This document shows, piece after piece, positions 46,618 to 57,816 of a stretch of DNA of 64,000 nt; within the stretch, counting starts at the first letter, position 1, and each line of letters begins with the position of its first letter. Location of the stretch: positions 1 to 64,000 of the forward strand of contig NW_014013612.1 in assembly GCF_000611645.1 (NCBI RefSeq), read 5' to 3'. The stretch is from Monoraphidium neglectum. Lineage: Eukaryota > Chlorophyta > Chlorophyceae > Sphaeropleales > Selenastraceae. The notes beneath the pieces were generated by a model. The model was not told the DNA's origin. It ran no database searches and was given only the letters and a program-made list of their open reading frames with translations. The position numbers and the translations under genes are program-made.

Positions 46618-47036
46618 GGCTGGAGCCTCCCACCAGCCCGGTATATCGCGGATTGAATGCTCCTAGACCTAATCAGAGCTGCCACAGCTGAGAACAGTGA
46701 TTGGGTGCCTCGATGTTGACTTCTGGGCTAGTGAGCGCTCGGCCAGCGGCAAGCACGATCACTGCGCATTGCAATCCGAAATATAGCTCTTCAAGGGTCG
46801 GGGGAAACGGAAGGGGACCCCTGCTAGCTCCCTGGGCTGCTCGGGCGGGGTGCAGCAGCTTCTCCCTTCATACTGTGCAAGGTCGCCCAGACGTTCGCGA
46901 GCCACGGAAACTTGCCCTTGCACCCCACCAGGTCTGCCTATAATTTCCGAGCGCTGTCGCCATCGTCTTTCTTCCCGCGAGTTTCACGCGATCAGCGTGC
47001 CCTGATCTGAATACCACACCGTCTAGCACTGAGCAC
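46618..47036. promoter_or_regulatory. Divergent promoter region, MAP65 / plastid protein
   Basis: Only 419 bases separate two divergent start codons, so both promoters must be compact or shared. No obvious TATA element was recognised. Confidence 0.5.
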
Positions 47037-48048
47037 ATGCAGCTTCAGACCAGCTCTGTCGGTGCAGGTGGGGCGCGGCCCTGCTTTGGACCGCGCTTAA
47101 GGCCCACCCTCGCACTTCGGCCCTTTGCACGAGCCAGGGCTCACAAGGACGACGAACCGGGCGCTTCAGGTACGCTTTTGCCGTTCGTTGGTACCCGAAG
47201 CTGAGCCGCAGCTTGGCGTGCGCGGCGTGAATGGATCTTGGCGATGTGTAGGACGCACGTGGCGCGCATGCAGTGTGGGGCGCGAGCGGTGGCGTGAGGC
47301 CGTGAGACCAGCGATTTGTAATTGGCAACCTTCTGTACGGGCCAGGAAAATTGGGCGCGCCTGCAGGCGTAGAGCGGTGTATCCGCGGCAATCGACATGC
47401 CGCCACTCGCCCGGCTTCACATCGCTGCCTCCTGCCAGCGGCACACGCTTGCAGGCGCAGGTCATGGAATTTCGCCTCCACAGGCACGAAAGCCCGCCCT
47501 CCTCCCCCTTGTTGACAGCATTGTACCCTCCTGAACTACCAACCCATGCAGAGCGGTCGTATGAAGACCTGTTCAAGGACGAGATTGCTCGGCGAGGGCT
47601 CAACGGCGGCGGCGTGACGTCATCGAGCCCCGCCGGCACCACATCCTCCCGCAACCGTACCGGCAGCAGCAGCAGCAGCCAAAGCAGCAATCCCTTCCAG
47701 CAGCCGACGCCTCGCGGCTCAATCCCTGGCAGCCGCAGCCGGGAGGGGCCATCCTCCGGAGACGTGGACCGCGAGTCTGGGCAGCGCGAGCGCTCTATCG
47801 CGATGGTCAATGAGGGCCTGGAGGGCCTCATCCCCCGCGCTTCACAGCTGCTGCAGCTGGGCGGCAGCGTCTTTCTGGCATTCGCGCCCTTCATCCTCGC
47901 CATCTCCCTGCTGTTCAGCGGCATATACTTTGTGTTTGGCGACTCGTTTGTGCACGGCGGCCAGGTGGGTAAGGGGCTTCCGGCCTACATCGACGCTGAG
48001 GCGCTGCTGGCAGAGCCCACGGTTGATCCGCGCATCCCATACATGTGA
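47037..48048 (+). CDS. Unrecognised, predicted plastid membrane protein
   Basis: Two exons, 47037-47169 and 47519-48048, joined in phase 1 at a strong pyrimidine-rich acceptor (CTTGTTGACAG); 220 aa. The start MQLQTSSVGAGGARPC and the following Arg/Ala/Pro-rich, acid-free 35 residues resemble a chloroplast transit peptide. The mature part begins ALYPPELPTHAERSYEDLFK, then a Ser/Gly/Arg-rich linker (about residues 75-125), an amphipathic stretch EGLIPRASQLLQLGG and one strong transmembrane helix FLAFAPFILAISLLFSGIYF. The tail is short and ends GLPAYIDAEALLAEPTVDPRIPYM in pieces typical of a compact, conserved C-terminus. I do not recognise the family. The layout suggests a single-pass thylakoid or envelope protein. 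The exon-2 frame stays open upstream to 47125, so an intron-retained form starting at Met 47464 is the alternative. Confidence 0.65.
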
Positions 48049-48135
48049 TGTGCGGGCGGTGCTGCACACTCAAGTCAATGCTTTCAGTGGTGGCCGGTGG
48101 TGTTTTGCACATGGAGCAGCGCTGGGGCAGCAGGC

Positions 48136-48140
48136 TGTAA
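48136..48140 (+). promoter_or_regulatory. TGTAA polyadenylation-type motif
   Basis: 88 bases after the stop codon of the plastid-protein gene, a normal distance for the algal signal. Confidence 0.5.
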
Positions 48141-49136
48141 GGTGCTGCGCTTGGCTGTTGGCTGTCGCCTCTCTTTTTTCGAGTTGTTGGGGAACGCACG
48201 CCCTGGGCTTCAAGCCGCTGGCTTTGGCAAATGCAGTCGCCGTGCTGGTGTGATGTTTTGGTCCGCATGCTGCGTCAACTCCCATGAGTTGGCCGCCGGG
48301 GCCCCTGCACCCTGTGCCGCGTCCTACGTTTGTTTGTGGTCTGTCCCGCCACTTTTCGTTTCCACTGACCAAGCAGCGTGCGCACCATCATGATGAGGGT
48401 GCAGGCAATTCGCGCTTTGCTGTACTGTTGCGCAGCGCCGGCTGTAAAGCTTGGAGCTTGTACAGTACACGTCATTTCGGCTGGTGTCTGCGCCATGGAT
48501 GCAATCCTCCCCTGTAATCACAAGGCTTGACGCTGTGTTGTCGTCTTGAGATTGAGAGCATAGTCGCAGGCAGACTCGCCGATGGCGCGCAGATGTGCAA
48601 TTGAAGCATGTCTACTTCTGTTGCACAGCGCTGGCAATGTTGAGATATGGCTCCTGCAGCTGGGCGCGACCTGAAGGAGCGAAGGTCTCTGGAAAGCCGA
48701 GAAAAAGCACACAGCACAATCGCACTTGTCGCAGTGCAGCAAGAAGGGTGACTGCAGCCAGTCAAAACGCATCAAACACGCGTGTGGCAGCCCCACCATC
48801 CTCCTGCCCTTTACGCAAGACAGGTGCACGTGCTGTAGGCCGTGCTTGGAAGCGCTGCCACCGTGCCAAGCTGCATTTCCGCCAAGCGCTGAACAGGCAG
48901 CATCTCCACTGGCTGGTGCCGATTGGCGGTTGAGGCCCAGGTGCAGCAAATGATGCAGTGGTGGGCACCAAGACAAGATCAGCACCACACCTGTGAACAC
49001 GGCCGGCACTTCGGCGCAACCAAGTTTTTCTGTTGAGAGCGATTTAGTGAGGCGGCCCCGTACTTTGCCGTGGCATTGTGTTGCTGCTGTTTGGGACTAT
49101 GCACGCCGCCAACCGTGAGATGACTGCCACTACTGG

Positions 49137-49141
49137 TTACA
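49137..49141 (-). promoter_or_regulatory. TGTAA polyadenylation-type motif (minus strand)
   Basis: TTACA on the plus strand, about 185 bases downstream of the UFD1 stop. Confidence 0.4.
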
Positions 49142-49325
49142 ACAGCCCGTCGTCAGGGACCTCTCTGTGATACGTGCGATGGCGATGCGTAGCGTGCAAC
49201 AACGCTACCAGCAGTCGAATGCGGCTGCTGATGCGACCACGCCCCACGAGCGTGTGGAGCAAGCTGCCCCTCTGCTACTATCCTACTCTAGCCGCTGAAG
49301 CCCTCCAGACGTCCTTCGCCACTGG

Positions 49326-51854
49326 TCATCCCTTCAGTGAGTAGCCCTTGCCCTTGAAGGCCTGAAACTTGGGGGCTTCCGGCTCCTTGGGCTCCTCAGC
49401 CGGAGCAGCCGCGGGCGCCGCAGGGGCCGGCGCGCCGCCTTGCTGCTGCAACTGCAAGCGGGCGTTCGAGCAGGAGGTGCACGTGCTGGATGCACTGGGC
49501 CACGCCCAGTACATGGACCTGCCGCACACGCATAGGCCCTTCCACCATCAAAGCGCAAGCCGTTGGGTCCTCAGAGCCTGCAGCGCCCCAAAGATAATCC
49601 CTGCTGCGCATCCCCCATCCTGCCCCCCACCTTTTCCCGCTGCAGCTTGTCCAGCAGGCGGTTGCCCGTGCTCACAAACGTCCCTGCCTTGGACCGCGGC
49701 CCGCCGTCACCCCCGCTGCTACCGGTCCCGCCGGCTGGCTTGCTGCCGCCGCCGCTTGTGCTCGCACCCGCTGCTGCTCCAGCAGCGGCCGCCCGCGCGG
49801 CAGCGGCCGCCGCCGGGCCTCCCGCGGGTGAGGGAGAGCTGCTGGCCGCCTTACCGTCGAGCCGCCGCCCCTGGCCCACAAACGCCGTGAACGCAGGCTG
49901 CTGCTCCTGCTCCTCCTCAGGCGCGGGGCCGGCGGCAGCAGCGGGAGCGGGTTGTGGGGCGGGGGCGGGTGGGGGCACGCGCTGCGGCTCCTTGTAGTCC
50001 TTGGGTGCCTCAAACTCCACCTGCATGGGGGCAGGGCCCGGTGCAAGGCTGGAGTTGTGAAAAATATTTGAATAGCCTCTTAGCAGCCCGTGCATGCGGA
50101 GCCATGGCAGCCTGTGCATGTGGGGCTCTGTTTGTGCGCTTGCGCAAAGGCTCACACGCGCGCGCGCACGCGCACGCGCACGCGCACGCACACGCACACA
50201 CACGTGCACACACACACACACACACACACACAATACACGTGTAGTGTAATTTGGTTCACCGTGTGTGGGGTTGCTCGTAGCCCACTCTGTGCTCTCCCAT
50301 CCCATATCGCTTGCTCCCACCCTCATACTTGCAAGGCTGAATGTGTGTTCAGGCTCACCCAGCCTCCCTGCCCCTCACCTGGCAGTCTGTCTCGATAATG
50401 GAGATGGCTTCGGCAGGTTTGGCCTCGCGCACCTCAATTTCGTAGTCCTGGCAGGTTGGACGAGGGAAGGAACACAAGAGGAGGGGTCCAAAAACCAGGC
50501 AGTGATTGGTTGAAACTGCGCAAGGTCGTAGCCCCAGGACAAGCAGAGCCGCAAACAGAGGCTGTCCCTGTCCTTGTCGGCAGGACCTTGAGATGTGACA
50601 TTTTGGACGCCCTGCCGCCTCGTCCCTGCACGGCTGCAGGATAGGTCGACCTGGTCCACCTCTAACCCAGGTCATCCCACCACACCCCACGCCACCCCAC
50701 CCCACAACCGCAGACCTTGTTGTTGTAGTGGAACACGAAACAGTCATTGACCGTGAGGCAGCTGTAGCTGCGTAGGGTGCGCTCCAGCACGGCTTTGGGG
50801 TTTGAGATGTCAAGGAAGTCGGAGGTCACAGGCTGCAGCTTCACGTAGGAGCCCTTGGGCAGGGAGATGTTGCGGAACTTGACGGCCTGGCCCTCCGTCA
50901 AAAGCAGGTTCTGCATCATCTGTTGAAGGGGGGCGAGCGCACGGCTTGCGTGGGGCGTGCGTGCGTGCATGCACACAGGGTTGTGCACCAACGTGCGCGG
51001 AAGTTCGACTGGCGACTGCATCACCTGTCGTCGGTGCCCCTCCGCCGCCGAATTCACTGCCATTGCGTTTTTGTAATTCCACCTTAAGCACAAAGTTTTC
51101 TGGGTACAGGTTCCCTGGCTGGGTCCCTGGCCGGCCAGAGACCTTGCAATCGGGCGTGCATGACGGCTTGATATGCCGTGAGCGCAATCAAGCGCAATTG
51201 ACACCGCTGCCAGTGGCGCGCCAGCCACTGCGCTCGTGCCGTCTGACAACAATCCGCTTGCCTTGCTCGCACCACCGCATCCAGCCGACACACATACACC
51301 AGCTACATGCCGCTCACCCAGCGCGGCAGGTAGACATGGCCTTCCTGCGCAATGAACTCCAGCACGCCACAATGTGTGAAGCGTCCCGTGGCACCATTCT
51401 CCACCTTGAACAGCATGGGGTACTCAATGTGCAGGGACGCTGCAAAGGTGCGCGCGCCATGGTGGAGGCGAGGGTAACGGGAATGGGGTTGAGGGCCGAG
51501 GAACGATGCGGATGGTGACACTCGTCGTCCATAGCGCAATTGTCGCCGCCCAGCTTCTTGCAGGAATGATCAGCTGCTGTGGTGCTTGTAACACACCTCC
51601 CAGAGGAACCGCCCTTGCAGCAGCTGCGAACGAACGGCTTGCATCCTCCCCGCTGCATGGATGCAGCGAGCAGCGGTAGCACCCACGCAGCGGTGACGCC
51701 CCTGCCGCGGCTCACCCAGCCGGTCGAGCGCTGAGGGTGGAAGGATCACTTTGTCGCCGTACTCGGCGCTCTGCTTGTCGATGAAGGCGAGCGGGAACGC
51801 CCGATAGGTCGCCTCGAAGTGGCCCCCCATCATGGGCTCATAGAAGTTGAACAT
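49326..51854 (-). CDS. UFD1: Ubiquitin fusion degradation protein 1
   Basis: Subunit of the CDC48/p97-UFD1-NPL4 complex that extracts ubiquitinated proteins from the ER and chromatin. Leftward exons: 51854-51716, 51439-51318, 50919-50716, 50447-50379, 50020-49631 and 49451-49326; phases agree; 349 aa. Family features: N-terminal [23 protein letters not shown] (double-psi beta barrel); [102 protein letters not shown]. The C-terminal half is Ala/Pro/Gly-rich with two copies of the UFD1 end motif, [14 protein letters not shown] and [13 protein letters not shown]. The first Met, [11 protein letters not shown], fits family N-termini. The Ala-rich linker (about 100 aa) is longer than in plants, in line with local GC bias. 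Confidence 0.95.
50150..50235. repeat. (CA)n/(GT)n tract in a UFD1 intron
   Basis: Alternating CG/CA repeats in the 50021-50378 intron; GT-rich in transcript sense. Confidence 0.8.
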
Positions 51855-52342
51855 CGCTGCTCACTACTATCTGTTGTGACTGCCTATTCAAAACGAGCCC
51901 TGAGGGTGCAAAGCGAGCCTGATCAGCACAAAGCACGGGCGTGCCCTCCTGCGGACACTTCAGGCTCAGCCTAGGGCGAACGCTTTGCTCGTGGTGCAAT
52001 GGGAATAATTGAATAAGCTCGGCGGGTGATCAGATCATGCGTCTCTTCACATACATCATCTGTACTAATCGAGAGGCACGCATGGAATTGAAGTATACCC
52101 GTTAGATCCAGGTTGTACGCTATGCATTTTGCATACGTTTATGTCAATGCGTCAGGTGACTGTATGCACACCATAGCTGACGGTGTCGCCCACTGTCCAG
52201 AGCAAAGCGCTGCTGACGCACACCAAGCCTGCCCGTGCTGCACCCAGCTGCGCGCTCAACCTCGACGCATGGGCAGGGCAAGCGCTATCACCACCATCAC
52301 AACCTGCTTGGAAGGCGGTGCCGCGGCACAGGAGGCCAAGCA
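51855..52342. promoter_or_regulatory. Divergent promoter region, UFD1 / dephospho-CoA kinase
   Basis: 488 bases between divergent starts. The UFD1-proximal half is AT-richer (around 52000-52110). No recognised motif. Confidence 0.45.
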
Positions 52343-54038
52343 ATGCGGATCGTTGGCCTGACTGGCGGGATCGCGTGCGGAAAGAGCACAGTGTCCTCGG
52401 CGCTGCAGCGCCACGGGCTGCCGCTCATCGACTGCGATAAGATCGCCCACGACGTCTGCGCCAAGGTGATGATTGGGGTGGCTTGCCAATGAGGGGACTG
52501 TGAGGTGGGGCTTGCAGCGCAGAACCAGCACGGTGCTCTACATCTGCACACACCGCCTTGCGTGTGCGCAATTCCAGGGCAGATGGGGCTACCGGCGAGT
52601 CGTGGCGGCCTTCGGCAGCGACATCTTGGGGCAATATGGTGAATTTACTGTATGTGATGGTGACTTGACTGCTGCACCCTCGGGTACCATACATGTTGGC
52701 CAGCCGCATGCCCACGCGTTGTGTTGTCTCGCCGGGCAGAAGTAGCAGCCCCTTCCCCCAGGGTGCACACCTCCCTCCGCCTCTTTTCGTCTTTTAGAAT
52801 CATCACACTTGACCCAGCCCATACACACTTTGGACTCAAACCTGCCACCTGCCACCTGTCCCCTGGGCAGGCGAGCTGGACAGGGAGATGATTGCCAGGC
52901 TGGTCTTCATCGACGATGCTGGGCGCCGCCGCCTCAACGCCGCCACGCACCTGCCCGTGGCGATGGAGATCGTGCGACAGCTGATTTCTTGCTGGCTGCG
53001 CATGCGGCTGGTTGTGGTGCGCACCAGGAGGGGAAGGTGTTCAATGGCTGCACAAGCGCTGACGACTGCCCAAAGCTGTGACCTCTAGTAAAGGCTGCTC
53101 CGCAAGCCAGCCAGCCGGCTGTCCTCTCTGGCCCCCAAATCGACCTGAGCCAAGCTCCCCCCACACACAAGGGGCATTGCAGCACCGCTGCTGCCTTATT
53201 CCCCGCACGCTGACCTTGTCCACACCCAACTGTGCCCCTCGCGCTTACGCAGGTGATGGACATGCCGCTGCTGTTTGAGACAGGCAGCCACAAGCTGACT
53301 CGCCCGCGGGTCCTGGTGGCGGCAGACCCCGACCATCAGGTGGAGGGTGCAGGGCAGGGAGAGGGGGCTTAGACGCGTGGTCGGCCATGGACACGTGGCG
53401 CTTAGCCTGGAACATGTTTGTGACAAAGGCTGCATGCGTGTTAGCCGGGCCTGAAGCATTCAACAGTTGGAATAAGGTGCGGCCCTCTTGAGGCGCGCTT
53501 GCCCGCGTGGCCTCGCGCGCGCCCGCAGCTGCGACGTCTGAAGGAGCGCGACGGCAGCAGCGAGGCGGATGCGCGTGCGCGGATGGCGGCACAGATGCCC
53601 CTCGAGGCCAAGGCCCGGCTGGCTGACGTGGTGCTGGACAACAACGGCTCCCTGGAGGCCCTGGAGCGGCAGGTGGGCGGACGGTGGCGCGGCCTTTGAC
53701 GCGGTGCATAGGACAGCAGACACGGGCACCCTTGGCCTTGCATTCGACCCTGGCATGAATGCTTGGTGGTGGACCGCGACCTTATTGTTGCATCGATGCT
53801 GCTGCAATAGCACCGTCGTTGTGCCGGTGTCTTGCAGTTGCGCGTAGAAAATAGGACCACGCCTGACCAACAGCTGGATGGGTCCACCAACACCCTGAAC
53901 TAGGTGGACCAACTAGCAAGGCGGCTGCGGCGCGGGGCACTGCTGCCGGGGCTGCTGACATCGCCCTGCGCCCTGATGCTCTGCCTGGCAGCTGCATGGT
54001 CCTGGGGACCGCGCCTGCTGACTGCGCTCTTCAAGTGA
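52343..54038 (+). CDS. Dephospho-CoA kinase with C-terminal membrane anchor
   Basis: Last step of coenzyme A synthesis: ATP-dependent 3'-phosphorylation of dephospho-CoA. Six exons: 52343-52465, 52578-52638, 52871-53016, 53253-53339, 53529-53672 and 53904-54038; phases agree; 231 aa. Motifs: start MRIVGLTGGIACGKSTVSS (P-loop GGIACGKST); IDCDKIAHDV; VAAFGSDILGQYGELDRE; RRRLNAATHLPV (the 'LN..THP' element, here with Leu in place of Pro); VVMDMPLLFETG, the substrate-binding PLLFE motif; RRLKERDGSSEADARARMAAQM (lid region); ARLADVVLDNNGSLEAL. The C-terminus ends in a hydrophobic segment (LMLCLAAAWSWG) as in eukaryotic CoaE-like proteins with a tail anchor. Residue 1 is the conserved start of the family. 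Confidence 0.95.
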
Positions 54039-54662
54039 GCAGCGCTTGATGTATGCCACCTTTATTGCCAGGTCAATACCAAAAACATTACATGTATGCT
54101 TGTAACATTGAAAAATTGTGATTGATTTGAGTAGTTTGGATTTCGTCCAGTCGCAAACCGTCAAATCAAGGTGACAGTCAAAGCCCGCAAGCGCGCTTGC
54201 CGATGCGTATGCGGATGCTCACGCACATGCATACGCACACAAGTATTTGCGTGCATGCATCCTAGCTTTCTCCGTCCACAAGCAGCCCCAGTCGTGAAGC
54301 TCAGCGCAGGTCAGGCGGTGCCGGCCTCGCCATCAGGGCGCCGCACTGAGCATCGACATGCGACAGGGTGACATGCACGGATTGACGTCAAGCAGCAGTG
54401 CAGATGCGTGGGGCCTACATACACAAGGCAGCAGGCAGAGTCAAAAGACAAAATTCAGGAAGCATTGGGGCGAAAGTGCTGACATTAAGCAACGATGATG
54501 GTTGAGAATCTGTATGGACCGAATGCTGTTGTGGGCGCCTGTTCTGGCAGGACAGAAGGCAAGCAGATGCCGCCCAGGGCTTCGCACCATTGCTGCGCCC
54601 TGCGCAACAGCCTCCGCGGCTGGGATGCCCCGCCGCGGCCGCCCAGGCACCATCGGCGGCGT
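54039..54662. other. Intergenic stretch between convergent genes
   Basis: About 620 bases containing the 3' ends of the dephospho-CoA kinase (+) and HSP70-like (-) genes. No coding exon. Confidence 0.5.
54101..54105 (+). promoter_or_regulatory. TGTAA polyadenylation-type motif
   Basis: 63 bases after the dephospho-CoA kinase stop. Confidence 0.5.
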
Positions 54663-56319
54663 CTACGCCACCCCCATGCTTAACGCGCCCGAGGCCGCGA
54701 TGCCTCTGAGGATCTTGAGCCGCCCAAAAAGTGTCTGGAAGGCGATCTCGAGTTGAGGGTTATCGACCGAGCTCCCAACCAGGATGACTGCGTTGATGTC
54801 ATCTTTTGCAACCAGGGCATAACCCAGCATCTGCAATTATGGGGTGATGGGATTGTACGGTCACTCAAGCTGCGCCAATGCCAGAATGCTGGAGCTCTCA
54901 GGTGCCTGGCGTGCCCATTGAGCTATGCTCATATATCGTGCCTTAGATCAGGCCTATGGCAGACGCTTTGGCCCACGGCACGGCTTCCCAGCTAGGACCT
55001 TGGAACCTCAAACCTACCATAACTAGGTTGGGTAGTTGTGATTCCCATTCAACACAGCAGTAATCAACCAACCTCCCTTACCAACCGCGCCCAGTCACCT
55101 TGACCAATGTGCTGATGACCCTGTCTTCCAGCAAGTTGGCGGCATCCCCACCGACATTCTCTGCGCTGCCGCCGTCGCTGTCATTGCCGCCTACGGTTCT
55201 GGTTGTCTCAGCCCTGTCCGTCACGCTGGTCTTGAAATTGGGGTCGATGGACTGGGTGATGACTTCATAGGCACCTGCAATGGGTTGGATGCCGGACGGA
55301 GCGGGGCAGGTGAAATCTAACAATTAATTGAAGCATCCACCTGATGGTGCCCACTGGCCGGACCTAGTCCCAGCTGTGCAAATCATACCGATGCAGAAAA
55401 TGTATTCCTTGATGCCAACAGGGGACCCTTTGTTGCCAGGCTGTGAATGCCAGCAGTTGTGCTGCAGCTGGTTTTGCCCACCGCCGCTGTAAGCCAGCAG
55501 TGTGATGCCCATGAAGCCCGGGCTGAGCTCCACGACCAGCAACATCATTTCGCTGGGGCTGAGAGGCCGCTGGTGGATGACCTCAGTGGTGTTCTGGTAG
55601 GCCAGGGCCACAGCGGTCGCCCTGGTGATCAGTCTCACCACACGCAGGCCTGGGGGGCATGGCGCAGGGTGGCGAGGAGCTGTGTTGGCTTGAGCGCAGC
55701 CGCGGCGTTGTGCAGAAAAGAAAGGTTAACCTAGAACGTTCTAGGCCTTGCGGCCAGCGGAGGTGTACAAAAAAACAACGCATGTTATGTCAATGCATAT
55801 GCGCACACCTGCCATGTCCCCTGCCCGCCTCAGCGCCGCCACCTGGGCGTCCACAGTATCTGCAGGCACCTAGTTTGCAGCGGTGTGTCAAAAGGTCAAA
55901 GGAAGAAACCTTTCAACCTTTATCTGACAAGGGAGGTAGCTATGTCACATGAACCCTCCCAACCTGGCAAACTCCCGCCAAAGTTCCAGCTTACTGCAAT
56001 GACAATGTGCTGTATCACTGGGCAGGCGCTCTCTGATGAGGGCTGCTGGCCCAACAAGACCTCGGCTGCGTGGCAAGCCGCCTTCAGCACCATGGCAGTC
56101 AGGCCTACGTTTGACCACGTCCCCTGAAGTGGGTGGAATACGATGCAAACACAATTGCTATCTAGCAGTCTGCTGCAGCCGTCTGCAAACACACAGGTAT
56201 GGGCACTTGGCATTCAGCAGCCGCTGCGGGTGGCGGACATTGCTACCAGGTGCAGCTTCCGCCTGGTATGCGCATCCGGGGGCTGGTGTCAAATACAGGA
56301 CTGGCCGCTGCTGCTGCTG

Positions 56320-56384
<65 letters not shown>

Positions 56385-56830
56385 GCTTAGCACCCGCCTG
56401 CTTCTGTAGGACCCACCAACACAGCCGCCCTGTTCAGCATCAGCGGGCCGCTGCCCGTCACCACTCCACATGCCGGCCGTCGAATGCTGCCATACGTGTC
56501 GGTGCCGATGTGAGTTTGGTCAGTGGCGTTCCACGATACACAAAAGCGCAGTACTGCAATGACAATGGGTTATAACAGAGCTCGGTTGAAGGGTGCAGTG
56601 GTTGTGCGCACTCGCAGCGCTGCAGGCCTAGTCTCAAACGAATGCGCACTGTATGCCAGACCAGTTGCAGGCGCAGCGGCGCGCATTCCAGCCCCCCATT
56701 GCAGCTCACCACCTGTAGTGTCAGGCTGCAGGTCCAGTCCCATCATCACTGAGCCCGCGTCAGGGATCCCTGGCCCATCAGGACGGCACCCAGGCTCTTG
56801 CATTACTTGCTTGGCACTGCCGCCATCAGG
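54663..56830 (-). CDS. Diverged HSP70-like ATPase-domain protein (5' part unresolved)
   Basis: Five leftward exons have agreeing phases: 56123-55995, 55869-55809, 55649-55389, 55274-55099 and 54830-54663. Read in order they follow the HSP70 nucleotide-binding domain: LTAMVLKAACHAAEVLLG (SSMVLTKMKEIAEAYLG-like); HIVIAVPADTVDAQVAALRR (VITVPAYFND-like); AGLRVVRLITRATAVALAY (LNVLRIINEPTAAAIAYG-like); MMLLVVELSPGFMGITLLA (the phosphate-2 strand); LLEDRVISTLVKMLGYALV; DINAVILVGSSVDNPQLEIA (IVLVGGSTRIP-like). It stops after ASGALSMGVA, where the ATPase domain of HSP70 ends, so there is no substrate-binding domain. N-terminal pieces MMGLDLQPDTT (about 56715-56760) and TSAPTRMAAFDGRHVEW (about 56450-56560) fit the family but I could not join them in phase. 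Every ATP-contact motif is altered, and lobe IIB is about 100 residues short. It could be a pseudo-ATPase or a decaying pseudogene. Confidence 0.6.
56308..56388. repeat. (CTG)n-(CGG)n tract
   Basis: About 45 bases of CTG followed by about 35 bases of CGG, with few interruptions, within the unresolved 5' half of the HSP70-like gene, probably intronic. Confidence 0.9.
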
Positions 56831-57816
56831 TGCTATCTGAGGCACGCTGGCCGCCTGCCGGCAGCAGCAGGCCGCAGCGAATGCTGCGCCTGGGTCGTGA
56901 CGAGACACGGGTGGGGGGGCGGCTCTATTGTGCCAAGAGCATGACACCTCGACCAAGCTGACACATTGACCTACTTGAATTAGCACAAATCACACACACA
57001 AGACGCGAGTGTCTGTTCAAACGTGCGATACCGTATGCCATGACGGGTGGAGCACGTCACCATCCAGGTGGATGAGCAGCTGTTCAGCTGTGCGGTGCAT
57101 GCATGCATGCATGCTGATCGAGCTGCTCACCCATTAGAAGCGTGGCTAGCCACCGTTTTGAAGACGTATACATACCCACGCAGTGTCACTGCTGCATTAC
57201 CGGTAATGCAAGACGGGAGTCCCAAAACCGAGTCGCAGCGCGTCAAGCTAGGCCGCAAGGGTCGGTGCACGTTATACTGTATTACGAGGATCTCGGGAAT
57301 ATCCAACACACTGGGGATCCATGATTCTGAAGGATTGCGCCTCAATCGCTCGGTGTCACCCGAGTGACTCGCACGGTTGCGGCGGCGCACTGCCTGTGCG
57401 AGTCTTGCTGGCTGCACTGGCTGCACTCCTTGCACTTACCCGCCGTGCCGACGTCGAGATACTTGACCCCATGGCATCCGCACTCAAGTAACATTAGGTT
57501 ACATGCACTAATTCAGTTGCGTTTCAATGACAACTTGATTGCAGGCATGCATGCGGCAGCACACTATAGCAAATGCCTAGCTGCCTGCGTCCGCGCACCT
57601 CAACTGCACCAAGACTGCGACCCTGGCAGGCAATTTGAGGGTGGCGGAGCAGGCTCCTCAGTTCCAAAGGTCACGCCCCCCTCCTTCCGCCCACGCTGCA
57701 CTCGCAGGGCAGGGCGTCAGGGCACCATCTCATTGCAACCACCCATCAGCAGCCCCGGCGCCCGTGCGCCCCGAGCCAGCTCGCCCCTGATTGTCCGCGC
57801 GCCTCACCACTGCACG
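56831..57816. other. Intergenic stretch, no gene recognised
   Basis: About 1 kb between the HSP70-like 5' region and the 3' end of the DDX60-like gene, both on the minus strand. Short frames only. Confidence 0.4.

Larger units (their letters stand above)
48049..49325. other. Intergenic stretch between convergent genes
   Basis: About 1.3 kb between the plastid-protein stop (+) and the UFD1 stop (-). Carries poly(A)-type motifs for both sides; no coding exon is supported. Confidence 0.5.
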
